From an uncultured Clostridia bacterium (lineage in GTDB: Bacteria; Bacillota; Clostridia; TANB77; CAG-508): DNA of 41,838 bases. The notes beneath the pieces are model-generated. The model made no database searches. It was not told the DNA's origin and saw nothing but the letters and a program-made list of their open reading frames with translations. The stretch is taken from assembly GCA_934167165.1 (NCBI GenBank), contig CAKPKG010000010.1, positions 1 through 41,838 of the forward strand. The letters run 5' to 3'. Of this stretch, positions 15,877 to 25,704 are shown one piece after another; position 1 is the stretch's first letter, and every line of letters starts with the position of its first letter. Position numbers and translations under genes: made by a program.

Positions 15877-16738
15877 TTATATTATTTTTTCTTTTATTTT
15901 TTTTATTTCTTTTTTACCTATTTTATATCCCAAATTATATAAATATTCTGTTCCTGACATATCTAATAATGAAATATTTTTTGTTTTTATTTTTATTAAA
16001 TATTCTAACCCTTCTAATTCATAATTTGATAATTCGTGGCAAAGTATTTCAAAAGAATTATTAACCACATCAATTACATTTTTACAACATTTTCCATCAT
16101 CTTCTTTTTCAAAAATCACTCCAATTACTTTGCTTGCACCAAATTCTTTTAATTCTTTCCATGGAATATTCTCTCTTATTCCTCCATCTATTAATTCAAT
16201 ATTTTTATATTTACATGGTTCAAAAACTACAGGATAACTACAGCTAGCTCTTACTGCCTTTCCTATATTTATATTATCAACATATACCGTTTTATCAGAA
16301 AATTTTCCTCTTTTTATTTGTGAACAAAAGCAATAAATTTTACCATTATATACTTCTATGCTGGGAATTATTAAAGGCTTTTTTACATCACTTATATCTT
16401 TTATGTTTTTTAATTCTGCTGCCTCGTTAATTATTTCTTCTATTATTTTTCCATCATTAAAACCTTTTATTATTATTTTTCTCTTTACTAATATTCCATA
16501 AATTAATTTAAAAATATTTTTATAATTTATATATCTTATTTTTTTTGAATATTTATTAAATAAATAATATATTTCATTAGAACTATATCCCATTGCAAAA
16601 AGTGCAGCTATTATACTTCCAGATGAGGTCCCAGAAATATAATCTATATTTATTTTTTCTTCTTCAAAAGCTTTTAAGACACCTATGTGTGCAGCACCTT
16701 TAGATCCTCCTCCGTGCTAAAGCTAATCCTATACTCAT
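15877..16738 (-). CDS. Patatin-like phospholipase, with one CGGA recoding site
   Basis: A serine lipid acyl hydrolase with a Ser-Asp dyad. When read through the recoding site the N terminus is MSIGLALAGGGSKGAAHIGV. GGGSKG (9-14) is the oxyanion loop, GTSSG (36-40, Ser38) is the nucleophile elbow and IDGGIREN near the middle supplies the Asp. The extra C (16711-16714) falls at codon 9, so without recoding the gene would make only a short nonsense peptide. With it the protein has 286 residues, the family norm. The start has only a weak GGTGAT upstream. No membrane segment is seen; it is probably cytoplasmic or membrane-peripheral. Confidence 0.85.
16711..16714 (-). other. CGGA recoding site 6 (patatin, Gly9)
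   Basis: Minus strand reads GCT TTA GCA C GGA GGA GGA. Skipping C at 16714 yields L-A-G-G-G-S-K-G, the patatin oxyanion loop. Confidence 0.9.
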
Positions 16739-17903
16739 AAAAAAACATCACCATTAAATATTTATAAATATTTTTAGTTTTTATGCTTTTAAATTTAATT
16801 TTTTAAACATTAATAAATAATAATTAATTTTATTTATCTTTATTATTTGTTTTTATTATTTAATTAATTAATTATTTATTATTAATTATTAATTATTTAT
16901 TATTTATTATTTATTATTTATTATTTATTATTTATTATTTATTTTTTATTTTTTATTTTTTATTATTTATTATTTAATTATTTTATTATTTATTCTATTC
17001 TATAAAAATATTTACTAATTCTTTGACATTAAAATTTTAATAAACCCTTTTTTTAGTTGTCTTTTTGGTTGATTGTCTTTTGTTTTAAATTTTTTATAAT
17101 TTCTTTCCATTACAAATTTTACTTCTTCTTTTATCCTTTTTTATACCTATATACTCTTTGATTTTATTTTTTAGTTTTATGTAAACATCATTTTTTCACT
17201 TTTATACTCTTCCACTTTTTCTTTAACATACTCTTATATAAACACCCCTTTTTAACATTCGTATTCATATAGATTCTTTTATAACTTTCTGGCCTTTTGT
17301 TGTGTTTATGTAAATCGTTTTTAGTGTCTATAAAAATTCCATCTATCTGTTATTTCCTATGGTTTTAAGGTTTTATTTTTTATCTACTTTTCTATCTTCA
17401 TGTCTTTATTTTTTCTTTTTCAAAATCCTAATAAAGTTTAATTTTTTATCTCTTATAATTTTATTTTTATAACTCTATTTCTCATTTACGTTTTTTCTCA
17501 TTTCTTTGCATTCTATAAAATTGTTATAGCTATTTTCTTGTTTTATTAATGCAATAATCACTATTAACTTTTTTGTCTTTTTGGATTTGTGTGTCTGTTT
17601 TGTTTTTCTTTTACTTTTTTCATCTTTCATTAAACATATTTTTATAACAATATAATTTGTTTAATAGTTAATGTTTATTATTAATTATTTAATTATTTAA
17701 TTATTTATTATTAATTATTTAATTATTTATTTTTTTAATTATTTATTATTTATTATTTAATTATTTATTATTAACTATTTATTATTTAATAATTTATTTA
17801 ATTATTATCTTTTTTTCTAAATATTATTATGAATAAAAAATATCAACATTAATAATTTTAATGCTGATATTTTTCTATTTATAATTTTTATTAAATTCTA
17901 TAT
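16739..17903. repeat. Gene-free block with two arrays of TTATTTA-type repeats
   Basis: About 1.16 kb with no supported gene. Degenerate tandem TTATTTA/TTAATTA units fill roughly 16855-16985 and again 17680-17810. Between them (17000-17670) the plus strand is T-rich with a little more C and G, and has many stops in all frames. A 50-codon minus-strand frame near 17510-17630 is not convincing. It may be a decayed insertion between two simple-repeat arrays. Confidence 0.6.
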
Positions 17904-18587
17904 TTATTCTGCAATCCACAAGCAATATAATGTTTCTCTTATTTCCACATCTTCTGGTGTAAATGTACTTTGTATTATATCTTTTACATATTGATTTTTT
18001 ATTGCATCTTTGGCATAAAAAGCCTCACCTTCTTCAAAAAAATCTGCTGATGCTATTCTACTTTTTGAATATACCTTTTCTTCAAACGGCCTAAAGTCAA
18101 TTTTTACACAATCTTTTAACTTTTTCCCTGATGATAAAGCAATTATTTCAGCTTTTTCCTTTGCCTTATTATATGCTTCTCCTATAACTTCTTTTTTTGC
18201 ATTTTCCTTTTCTTTTATATCAAAGGACATACTATATTTAGGTGGATTTTTTAATTGAGCTACCTTATCTATAAATTCTGAAATTGTATCTATATTATAT
18301 TTCATTTTTAATGTTGCATTTTGGTTATAATCAAAGCCACAATCAATTTGTTTTTTTTCCTTATAATCATATTGTATATTTTGAGAAATCCTAAAACTTC
18401 TGGTTTTTAAATCTTCTTTATTAATATTAAAAACATTTAAAATACCTTTAATGAATTCTTCTACTTCTTTCATTCCTTTTTCTAATACTTTATCATAAGT
18501 ACTTTCATTTGCAAAAAATTTTATATCAAATACTACTTCATTTGGTTTGTAAAATTTTTTTCCTTCCCCTTGAACCATAATATCCAT
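17904..18587 (-). CDS. SIMPL-domain (DUF541) protein
   Basis: Matches the SIMPL/DUF541 family, exemplified by E. coli YggE (oxidative-stress related) and mouse SIMPL. Motifs are VQGEGKKFYKPNEVVFDI at the N terminus, a central FRISQNIQYDYKEKKQ, and EAYNKAKEKAEIIALSSGKKLKDCVKI, which is the family's most conserved segment. The fold is a repeated alpha-beta unit. Length 227 is usual, but there is no signal peptide, whereas many homologues are secreted, so this one is probably cytoplasmic. AGGAGG precedes the ATG. It is a single gene flanked by the repeat block and the tRNA-Ser pair. Confidence 0.8.
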   Translation of the reverse strand: MDIMVQGEGKKFYKPNEVVFDIKFFANESTYDKVLEKGMKEVEEFIKGILNVFNINKEDLKTRSFRISQNIQYDYKEKKQIDCGFDYNQNATLKMKYNIDTISEFIDKVAQLKNPPKYSMSFDIKEKENAKKEVIGEAYNKAKEKAEIIALSSGKKLKDCVKIDFRPFEEKVYSKSRIASADFFEEGEAFYAKDAIKNQYVKDIIQSTFTPEDVEIRETLYCLWIAE

Positions 18588-18845
18588 TTCAAAATCCTCC
18601 TTTTATAAAAAAAATAATTAAATTCTCAATTTTCAAGATATATTATTTTTTTTATTTTATATTATTGTTAAAAAAAAATCAATATTTATATTTTCAACTT
18701 TATTCTTAGTCTTTATTTTTTTATGATAAAAGCAATTTATCATATTTTTTCTAAATGATTTGAAGATTCTAATAAATCGAATATTAAAAAATTACATATA
18801 TGGTCAAAAAAAAACACTTAATATTTTTTATACTAAGTGTTCCTT

Positions 18846-18936
18846 TGGCGGAGACGAGAGGATTTGAACCTCCGCGGCCCTTACGAACCCTAGCAGTTTA
18901 GCAAACTGCCCCCTTCAACCACTTGGGTACGTCTCC
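18846..18936 (-). tRNA. tRNA-Ser (anticodon GCT)
   Basis: Minus-strand class II tRNA with acceptor GGAGACG paired with CGTCTCC, anticodon loop TTGCTAA, a long variable arm (AGGGTTCGTAAGGGCC region), T loop GTTCAAATC and encoded GCCA end. Reads AGC/AGT. Confidence 0.95.
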
Positions 18937-18948
18937 ATATTAAAAAAA

Positions 18949-19040
<92 letters not shown>

Positions 19041-19139
19041 ATGTTTGGCGATTAACGCCAAGAACAGTATCTATAATAGCATTTTTTATCATTAAAGTCA
19101 AGAGTCTTTAATGTAAATTTTGGTTTGTTTGTATGTTTT

Positions 19140-19652
19140 TTAGTTGTTCATATTATATCTGTTAGGTGTATTTAGTGCTTTTTGCAATGCTTCTTTTTCT
19201 TCTTCTGATAATTTATTTACAGCTGTTCCATTTGTTACTTGTTTAGCATATATATTAGACATTTCTCTTGAATATATTCCATTTAAAATTACTCCATTAT
19301 TATTATCATCTAACATTGCTAAAGCAAAACTCAAATCGCTTCCAGTGTCTTTAAATGCACTATATCTAACCATTCCTATTTTTTGAATACATTCACCTAT
19401 ATTTCTATCTAATCTATTACAATATTTTTCTATTTCTTTATTTTTTTCATCAACTTGTTCTACTGCCATAATGTATTTTTTTAGAATTTCATCAATATTT
19501 TCGCCTCTGCCTACTTTTTTCATAAAGGCATTATAATTTTTGTTTAATTTTCTTAATTTTATACAATTACTTATATATAATATTAATAAAATTAAATTTA
19601 TAACGGCAATACTTATCAAAAACATATCTGATTTTAAAAATTCATTTATCAT
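19140..19652 (-). CDS. DUF4446 family membrane-anchored protein
   Basis: A short hydrophobic N-terminal segment (FLISIAVINLILLILYIS) is followed by a basic KLRKLNKNYNAFMKKVGRG motif, a coiled-coil-like stretch and the conserved end RYSAFKDTGSDLSFALAML with GVILNGIYSREMSNIYAK. These define the DUF4446 family, usually encoded beside parB in Clostridia; function unknown. I place the start at 19652 because GGAGG lies 9 bases upstream. A frame upstream to 19688 has no site. It follows parB by about 110 bp and is probably in the same operon. Confidence 0.85.
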   Translation of the reverse strand: MINEFLKSDMFLISIAVINLILLILYISNCIKLRKLNKNYNAFMKKVGRGENIDEILKKYIMAVEQVDEKNKEIEKYCNRLDRNIGECIQKIGMVRYSAFKDTGSDLSFALAMLDDNNNGVILNGIYSREMSNIYAKQVTNGTAVNKLSEEEKEALQKALNTPNRYNMNN

Positions 19653-19760
19653 ATAACATTCCTCCAACAAGAAAAGTGGCTTTTCCACACTTTTCTTCTC
19701 GCCGATTTGAGTTTCTGAATGAAATAAGGAAATCTCAAAGTCAATAGCAATTATAGCATT

Positions 19761-20609
19761 TTATTTAACTAAACCTAAGATTCTCTCTAAATCCTCATTT
19801 GAAGAATATTGAATTATTATTTTTCCACTTCTTTGCTTTGCATCTATTTTAACCTTTGTTCCAAAAAAGCTTCTAAAAGAATCTTCTATATCTCTATAAA
19901 TTGGTTCATATCTATTTTTTACAGCTGGATTTGTTTTTTTCTTTATTCTTACTTGTTTTTCTGCCTCTCTTACACTATCTCCACTTTCTACTATATATCT
20001 AGCTGCTTGATATTGTTTTTCTGGATCGTCTATTCCTAACAACGCTTTACAATGTCCTTCTGTAAGTTTTCCCTCTTTTACTAATTCTATTACTTCTGGT
20101 TGTAAATTTAGTAATCTTACTGTATTTGCAAGTCCACTTCTGCTAATTCCTAATTTATCAGCTAATTTTTGCTGTGTTAAATTATATTTGTCTAACAATT
20201 CCCTTATTGCTGTTGCTTTTTCAATAGGATTTAAATCCTCTCTTTGAATATTTTCTATTAATGCTATTTCATTATTTCTTTGTTCATCATATTCTCTTAC
20301 AATTGCTGGTATTTCTGTAAGTCCTGCTTTTTTAGAAGCTCTCCATCTTCTTTCTCCTGCAACTATTTTATAATAATTATCTTGTTTAGTTACAATAATA
20401 GGTTGTATAACTCCATACTCTTTTATTGAATTTGATAATTCTTCTATTGATTCTTCATCAAATATTCTTCTTGGTTGATCTCTATTTGGCTCTACATCTA
20501 TTAATTTTAATTTTTGGACTTTCTCTCCATCTTGTACCTTTTCTTCTTCTACTACATTATTTAGTAGTAAAGCGTCTAACCCTTTTCCTAACCCTGTTTT
20601 TTTTGTCAT
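19761..20609 (-). CDS. parB: Chromosome-partitioning protein ParB (Spo0J)
   Basis: CTP-dependent DNA clamp that loads at parS sites and assists origin segregation. Features are GLGKGLDALL at the N terminus (the ParA-interacting peptide), DQPRRIFDEESIEELSNSI with the GERRWRA box (catalytic CTP-binding motif) around 85-92, a helix-turn-helix NLTQQKLADKLGISRSGLAN, and a C-terminal dimer domain ending RSGKIIIQY. The ATG at 20609 is chosen because AAGGGAG lies 9 bases upstream. An upstream TTG abuts that site. About 282 residues. It follows parA by 21 bp. Confidence 0.95.
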   Translation of the reverse strand: MTKKTGLGKGLDALLLNNVVEEEKVQDGEKVQKLKLIDVEPNRDQPRRIFDEESIEELSNSIKEYGVIQPIIVTKQDNYYKIVAGERRWRASKKAGLTEIPAIVREYDEQRNNEIALIENIQREDLNPIEKATAIRELLDKYNLTQQKLADKLGISRSGLANTVRLLNLQPEVIELVKEGKLTEGHCKALLGIDDPEKQYQAARYIVESGDSVREAEKQVRIKKKTNPAVKNRYEPIYRDIEDSFRSFFGTKVKIDAKQRSGKIIIQYSSNEDLERILGLVK

Positions 20610-20630
20610 TTTGTTCAACTCCCTTTTTAA

Positions 20631-21395
20631 TTATTTCTTATTACCTTTTATTATTTCATTTGTTAATTTTTCGTAACACCTTGCGCCTTTTGACTTTGGA
20701 GCATATACAGTTATTGGCATTCCAAAGCTTGGAGCCTCGCTTAATTTTACATTTCTTGGAATTATTGTCTTATAGACATTGTCTTTAAAATATGTTTTTA
20801 CTTCTTTTATTACTTGATTAGAAAGATTTGTCCTAGCATCATTCATTGTTAAAACAACACCTTCTATATATAAATCTTTGTTTAATTGTTTCTTAACTAG
20901 ATTAATAGTGTTTATAAGTTGTCCAACACCTTCTAATGCATAATACTCACATTGTATTGGTATTAATAGTGAATTTGATGCAGTAAACGCATTTATTGTT
21001 AATAATCCTAATGATGGAGGACAATCTATTATTACATAATGAAAATCATTCTCTATTTTTTCTAATTTTTCTTTTAATCTTTGCTCCCTTGAAAGCATTG
21101 AAACAAGCTCAACTTCAGCTCCTGCTAGATTTATATTTGATGGGCATACAGATAGATTTTTTATTTCTGTTTTTTGTATAGCTTCATCTATATTAATGTC
21201 GTTTATTAAAACATCATATATAGATTTATCTGTATTTTTATTTACTCCTAGTCCACTTGTTGCATTTCCTTGTGGATCTGCGTCTATTAATAAAACTTTT
21301 TTACCTTTTTTTGCTAGTATTGTGCTTACATTGACTGCTGTTGTAGTCTTTCCGACTCCACCTTTTTGATTTACTACTGCTATTACTTTACTCAA
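20631..21395 (-). CDS. parA: Chromosome-partitioning ATPase ParA (Soj)
   Basis: ParA/MinD-type ATPase. The deviant Walker A KGGVGKTTT lies at residues 11-19, LIDADPQGN at 37-45, and VIIDCPPSLGLLTINA at 123-138. Length 254 is standard. The start is TTG at 21395 with GGAGGG upstream. It forms an operon with parB and lies near oriC, as expected for the chromosomal soj-spo0J pair. Its GTC-GGA at the Walker A contains CGGA but not as an in-frame CGG codon, so no recoding is needed. Confidence 0.96.
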   Translation of the reverse strand: MSKVIAVVNQKGGVGKTTTAVNVSTILAKKGKKVLLIDADPQGNATSGLGVNKNTDKSIYDVLINDINIDEAIQKTEIKNLSVCPSNINLAGAEVELVSMLSREQRLKEKLEKIENDFHYVIIDCPPSLGLLTINAFTASNSLLIPIQCEYYALEGVGQLINTINLVKKQLNKDLYIEGVVLTMNDARTNLSNQVIKEVKTYFKDNVYKTIIPRNVKLSEAPSFGMPITVYAPKSKGARCYEKLTNEIIKGNKK

Positions 21396-21555
21396 TTTTA
21401 TCCCTCCACGTAAAAAAACAAAAATTCATTGCTTATTAATAATATAAAAATATTATCAATATGTCAATGAATTTTATAAATATTTTCAATTTTATTTTGT
21501 CGAATTTTGTTTTTTTATATTTTTTGTCTGGCAGAAAACATTCTTACAGTTTCAA

Positions 21556-21571
21556 TTGTTTCACGCATTAG
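21556..21571. promoter_or_regulatory. Degenerate parS-like half site
   Basis: TGTTTCACG matches the left nine bases of the parS consensus, but the right half (CATTAGT) does not. Its position beside the parAB operon makes it worth noting; it may be chance. Confidence 0.25.
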
Positions 21572-21587
21572 TTGATTGTGGAACAGA

Positions 21588-22307
21588 TTATAATGGTTCT
21601 TTCGATGGTGTTCCAGGCTTCCTTGGATATCTTTTTTCTGTAGACTTATTCTTTTCTATCTCAATTATTGTTCTTTCTATATCCGTGTTTGGCAATTTAA
21701 ATTCTTTAATACTTTTTATTTCTCCTCCAAGAATTCTTGTTGCATTTTCTCCTTCTTTTGATTCATCTTTTCCTTTTGACCCTTTCATGCAAATTGCATG
21801 TCCTCCTATCTTTACAAAAGGTAATAAATACTCGCTTAACACATTTAATGGTGCCACTGCTCTTGCAATAGCTATATCATATTTTTCTCTGTGTTCTTTA
21901 TTATGTGCTAATTCTTCTGCTCTTCCATGTATTGTATTTATATCTTCTAAATTTAATTTACTTATAACCTCATTTAAAAATTTAATTCTTTTATTTAAAG
22001 AGTCTAATAATGTTACTTTTGATTTTGGATAAGCTATTTTTATTGGTATTCCTGGAAATCCTGCACCTGTTCCTACATCTATAATAGAGTCATTCCTATT
22101 TACATTTTTTAAAACTGTTAGAGAATCAATAAAATGCTTTTCTATTACTTCTAAAGGCTCTGTTATATTTGTTAAATTCATAACTTTATTCCATTCATTT
22201 AAAATATTCATATAATCATAAAATTGATTTAATTGCTTTTCTGATAATTCTATATTTAATTCTTTTAAACTTTCTCTCATTTTTTTATTAAATTCTTCTT
22301 TTTCCAT
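21588..22307 (-). CDS. rsmG: 16S rRNA (guanine527-N7)-methyltransferase
   Basis: SAM-dependent methyltransferase for G527 of 16S rRNA (loss causes low-level streptomycin resistance in other bacteria). Signatures are YDYMNILNEWNKVMNLTNI at about 29-47, HFIDSL, the SAM loop DVGTGAGFPGIPIKI around 78-92, and ARAVAPL near 150. Length 239 is normal. AGAGGAG lies upstream of the ATG. It is the last gene of the mnmE-mnmG-rsmG string. A 12-bp hairpin lies between mnmG and this gene. Confidence 0.95.
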   Translation of the reverse strand: MEKEEFNKKMRESLKELNIELSEKQLNQFYDYMNILNEWNKVMNLTNITEPLEVIEKHFIDSLTVLKNVNRNDSIIDVGTGAGFPGIPIKIAYPKSKVTLLDSLNKRIKFLNEVISKLNLEDINTIHGRAEELAHNKEHREKYDIAIARAVAPLNVLSEYLLPFVKIGGHAICMKGSKGKDESKEGENATRILGGEIKSIKEFKLPNTDIERTIIEIEKNKSTEKRYPRKPGTPSKEPL

Positions 22308-22323
22308 TTTTTCTCCTCTTAAT

Positions 22324-22357
22324 ATAATTGGGCCGTTTTAGAATGCGACCCAATTAT
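22324..22357 (-). other. 12-bp RNA hairpin between mnmG and rsmG
   Basis: ATAATTGGGCCG at 22324-22335 pairs with CGACCCAATTAT at 22346-22357 (one G-T wobble as RNA) around a 10-base loop. No T-tract follows, so it is not a classical terminator. It lies directly before the rsmG ribosome site and could tune processing or translation. Confidence 0.55.
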
Positions 22358-22363
22358 TAACAT

Positions 22364-24238
22364 TTATTTTCTTTTTAACTGTTCTAAATATATCAATAAT
22401 ACGCTTATATCTGCTGGCGATATTCCTGAAATTCTTGATGCTTGTCCAATCGAAACTGGTTTAAATTGATTTAATTTTTGCCTTGCTTCTAAACTAATTC
22501 CTTTTAAATTACTATAATCTAAATCCTCTGGAAGTCTTTTGTTTTCAAGCTTTTTAAACTTTTCAACTTGTGCTAATTGTAATTTTATATAACCTTCATA
22601 TTTTACTTGTATTTCTACTTGTTCTGCCTCTTGTTTTGTTAAAGCCGGCCTTTCTAAATCAATTTCACCTAATTTGTTATAATTAAGTTCTGACCTTTTC
22701 AATAATTCAACTAATTTTACACCTGTACTTATTGGAGTAGAATTATTTTTCTCTAATAATTCATTCACTTCTTTTGTTGGCTTTACTGTTACTTTATTTA
22801 TTCTTTCAATTTCTTTTTCAATGTTTTGTTTTTTTTCTAAAAACTTGTTATATCTTTCATCTGAAATAAGTCCTACTTCGTAGCCTATCGGAGTTAATCT
22901 TAAATCTGCATTGTCTTGTCTTAACAATAATCTATATTCTGCTCTTGAGGTCATCATTCTATATGGTTCATTTGTTCCTTTTGTTACTATATCATCTATT
23001 AAAACTCCTATATATGCATCAGATCTATGTAATATAATTGGTTCCTTTCCCTCCAATTGTAAGCTTGCATTAATTCCAGCAATTAGTCCTTGTGCAGCAG
23101 CTTCTTCATACCCTGATGTACCATTTGTCTGTCCTGCTAAAAACATACCTTTTATATTTTTTAATTCTAGTGATAATTTTAATTGAGTTGGATCAATTGC
23201 ATCATATTCTATTGCATAAGCAGGCCTTGTAAATTCGACATTTTCTAAACCTGGAATAGTTCTATACATTGCTATTTGTACATCTTCAGGAAGTGATGAA
23301 CTCATTCCTTGTACATACATTTCTTCTGTATTTTCTCCCATTGGTTCTATAAATATTTGATGTCGAGGCTTATCACTAAATCTAACTACTTTATCTTCTA
23401 TAGATGGACAATATCTTGGCCCTGTTCCCTCTATTTCTCCTGCATATAATGGTGAACGATGTAAATTTTTTCTTATTATTTCATGCGTTTTTTCGTTTGT
23501 ATATGTTAAATAACAAGGAACTTGATTTATCTGTTTTGGCTCATTTTCAAAAGAAAATGGCGTTATATCTTTGTCTCCTTCTTGTATTTCCATTTTAGAA
23601 AAATCTACAGTTCTTCTATTCACCCTAGCTGGTGTACCTGTTTTAAATCTAACTATTTTTATTCCAAGATTTTTTAAGCATTTAGATAATTTATTTGCAG
23701 GAAATACACCGTCTGGTCCACTTTCAAAATTTGTTTCACCTATAAATATTTTTCCTTTTAGATAAGTTCCAGTTGCTATTATTACTGCTTTTACTCCATA
23801 TATTGCACCAATATTTGTTTCTACTGCTGTAACTTTTCCATTTTCAACTTTTATATCCACTATTTCTGCTTGTTTTATTGACAAGTTCTCTTGTTTTTCC
23901 AATGTGTGTTTCATTTCTTGTTGATATTTTTTTCTGTCTGCTTGAGCTCTTAAAGAATAGACTGCTGGCCCTTTTGAGGTATTTAACATTCTAGACTGTA
24001 TAAATGTTTTATCTATATTTTTTCCCATTTCCCCACCAAGAGCATCTATTTCTCTTACTAGATGTCCTTTTGAGGTTCCACCTATATTAGGATTACATGG
24101 CATATTTGCAACACATTCCAAACTTATTGAAAATAATAATGTCTTATGGCCTTTTCTGCTACAAGCAAGTGCAGCTTCGCACCCTGCATGTCCTGCTCCT
24201 ATTACTGCTACTTCATAATCTCCTGCGTAATAACTCAT
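22364..24238 (-). CDS. mnmG: tRNA uridine-5-carboxymethylaminomethyl modification enzyme MnmG (GidA)
   Basis: FAD-binding subunit that, with MnmE, installs cmnm5 at wobble U34 of several tRNAs. The FAD loop IGAGHAGCEAALA is at residues 13-25. CNPNIGGTSKGHLVREIDALGG and the GTPARVNRRTVDF, PRYCPSIEDKVVRF and FLAGQTNGTSGYEEAAAQG blocks are canonical. Length 624 is standard. GAAGGG precedes the ATG. The frame is complete, with no in-frame CGG. Since MnmEG tunes wobble decoding and frame maintenance, its intact state matters for the recoding seen elsewhere. Confidence 0.97.
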   Translation of the reverse strand: MSYYAGDYEVAVIGAGHAGCEAALACSRKGHKTLLFSISLECVANMPCNPNIGGTSKGHLVREIDALGGEMGKNIDKTFIQSRMLNTSKGPAVYSLRAQADRKKYQQEMKHTLEKQENLSIKQAEIVDIKVENGKVTAVETNIGAIYGVKAVIIATGTYLKGKIFIGETNFESGPDGVFPANKLSKCLKNLGIKIVRFKTGTPARVNRRTVDFSKMEIQEGDKDITPFSFENEPKQINQVPCYLTYTNEKTHEIIRKNLHRSPLYAGEIEGTGPRYCPSIEDKVVRFSDKPRHQIFIEPMGENTEEMYVQGMSSSLPEDVQIAMYRTIPGLENVEFTRPAYAIEYDAIDPTQLKLSLELKNIKGMFLAGQTNGTSGYEEAAAQGLIAGINASLQLEGKEPIILHRSDAYIGVLIDDIVTKGTNEPYRMMTSRAEYRLLLRQDNADLRLTPIGYEVGLISDERYNKFLEKKQNIEKEIERINKVTVKPTKEVNELLEKNNSTPISTGVKLVELLKRSELNYNKLGEIDLERPALTKQEAEQVEIQVKYEGYIKLQLAQVEKFKKLENKRLPEDLDYSNLKGISLEARQKLNQFKPVSIGQASRISGISPADISVLLIYLEQLKRK

Positions 24239-24264
24239 ATTCTATCCCTTCTTTTATTTTTCAA

Positions 24265-25647
24265 TCATTTTCCTAAACAGAATTTAGAAAAGATTTCATT
24301 TATAACATCTTCTGTTACATTTTCTCCTGTAATTTTTGATAAATCTTCTATTATTTCTTTTATATTTATTGAAATAATATCTATTGGTATATTATCTAAA
24401 ATTGTTTTCTTTGCATTTTCTGTATGTGATATTGCATCTTCTATCAATTTTTTATGTCTCATTTCTGTGATTATAATTTCGTTGTCAGGGTTTATTTTGT
24501 TTAATTCGAATAACATGTTTAATTCTTTATAAAAACCGCTTAAATCGCAATTTGAGAGCAAAGAAATTTTTATTACGTCTTTACCTCTGTTTGTTATTTT
24601 TTCTTCTTTTTCCAAAACTTTTTCTTTTAAATCTATTTTGTTTAAAATTATAATTGCAGTTTTATCTTTTATAAAATCTAAAATTTCTTCGTCTTCTTTC
24701 GTTAGTTTTTTAGAATTATCGAACATTGCAATTATTAAATCACTTTCTTTAGCAACTTTTTTAGATTTTTCTATTCCTATTTCTTCTACTTTATTATCTG
24801 CTTTTCTTATTCCTGCAGTATCCACAAATTTAAAAGGTATTCCATCTATTGTAACAAATTCTTCTATTGTATCTCTTGTAGTTCCTTCTATATCTGTTAC
24901 AATTGCTCTATCTTCTTTTAAAATTGCATTTAATAAAGATGATTTTCCACTGTTTGGTTTTCCTATTATAGCTACTTTTATTCCATCTTTTATTATTTTT
25001 CCTGTTTCAAAACTTTTATTTAGCTTTTCTAATTCTTTTTGTATTTCATCCAATTTTGTTAAAGCTTTATTATTAGAAACATCTTCTGCTTCATCATATT
25101 CCGGATAATCTATAGAAGCTTCTATATCTGCAAGTAAAGAAAGAATCATTTTTTTAATTCTTTTTATTTCTAAAGATAAATTACCTTCTAGCTGATTTAT
25201 AGATGCTTTTGTTTCTTTTTCAGACTTTGCATTTATTAAGTTTATTACTGCTTCTGCTTTTGCTAGGTCTATTCTTCCATTTAAAAATGCACGTTTAGTA
25301 AATTCCCCAGGTTCCGCTATTTGAGCTCCATTTTTCAAACATAATTCTAGTATTTTTCTAACCACAATTGTTCCACCATGTGAATTAATTTCGCACATAT
25401 TTTCTTGTGTGTAACTTTTTGGCTCTTTAAAATATGAAACCAACACTTCATCAACTATTTCATTTGTTTCTGGATTGAAAATTTTTCCATATTTAATTGT
25501 ATAACCTTTTATTTTATCTATTGGCTCTTCTTTTATTGGTTTAAATATTTTTTCTAAAATACTAAAAACGTCTTTTCCAGACATTCTTATTATTCCTATT
25601 CCAGCAGTTCCTGGTGCTGTTGATATTGCAGCAATTGTCTCTTCCAT
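24265..25647 (-). CDS. mnmE: tRNA modification GTPase MnmE (TrmE)
   Basis: Partner of MnmG. Residues 1-115 form the tetrahydrofolate-binding domain (TIAAISTAPGTAGIGIIRMSG at the start). The G domain follows with GKPNSGKSSLLN, DTAGIR and NKID, and the protein ends with the hallmark FCLGK, whose Cys is catalytic. The ATG at 25647 is preferred because GAAGGAG lies 6 bases upstream; upstream in-frame codons have no site. About 460 residues. Intact frame. In the same operon as jag and mnmG. Confidence 0.97.
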   Translation of the reverse strand: MEETIAAISTAPGTAGIGIIRMSGKDVFSILEKIFKPIKEEPIDKIKGYTIKYGKIFNPETNEIVDEVLVSYFKEPKSYTQENMCEINSHGGTIVVRKILELCLKNGAQIAEPGEFTKRAFLNGRIDLAKAEAVINLINAKSEKETKASINQLEGNLSLEIKRIKKMILSLLADIEASIDYPEYDEAEDVSNNKALTKLDEIQKELEKLNKSFETGKIIKDGIKVAIIGKPNSGKSSLLNAILKEDRAIVTDIEGTTRDTIEEFVTIDGIPFKFVDTAGIRKADNKVEEIGIEKSKKVAKESDLIIAMFDNSKKLTKEDEEILDFIKDKTAIIILNKIDLKEKVLEKEEKITNRGKDVIKISLLSNCDLSGFYKELNMLFELNKINPDNEIIITEMRHKKLIEDAISHTENAKKTILDNIPIDIISINIKEIIEDLSKITGENVTEDVINEIFSKFCLGK

Positions 25648-25660
25648 TTTTTCTCCTTCA

Positions 25661-25694
25661 AACAAAAAAACAGGGAAATTCCTCCCCCTGCCTT
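25661..25694 (-). terminator. Weak terminator between jag and mnmE
   Basis: On the minus strand GGCAGGGGGAGG then TTTCCCTG forms a short GC-rich stem followed by a run of seven T, directly before the mnmE ribosome site. It is probably an attenuator or partial terminator. Confidence 0.6.
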
Positions 25695-25704
25695 TTATTA
25701 TTTA

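Noticed and set aside
17510..17630. A 50-codon lysine-rich frame on the minus strand inside the repeat block
   Set aside because: No clear ribosome site, low complexity and surrounded by stops; probably chance in AT-rich DNA.
16855..17810. CRISPR array
   Set aside because: The repeats are short degenerate AT heptamers in tandem, with no constant repeat of 23-37 bases, no unique spacers and no cas genes nearby.
21556..21571. A true parS site
   Set aside because: Only the left half matches the palindrome; listed at low confidence only.
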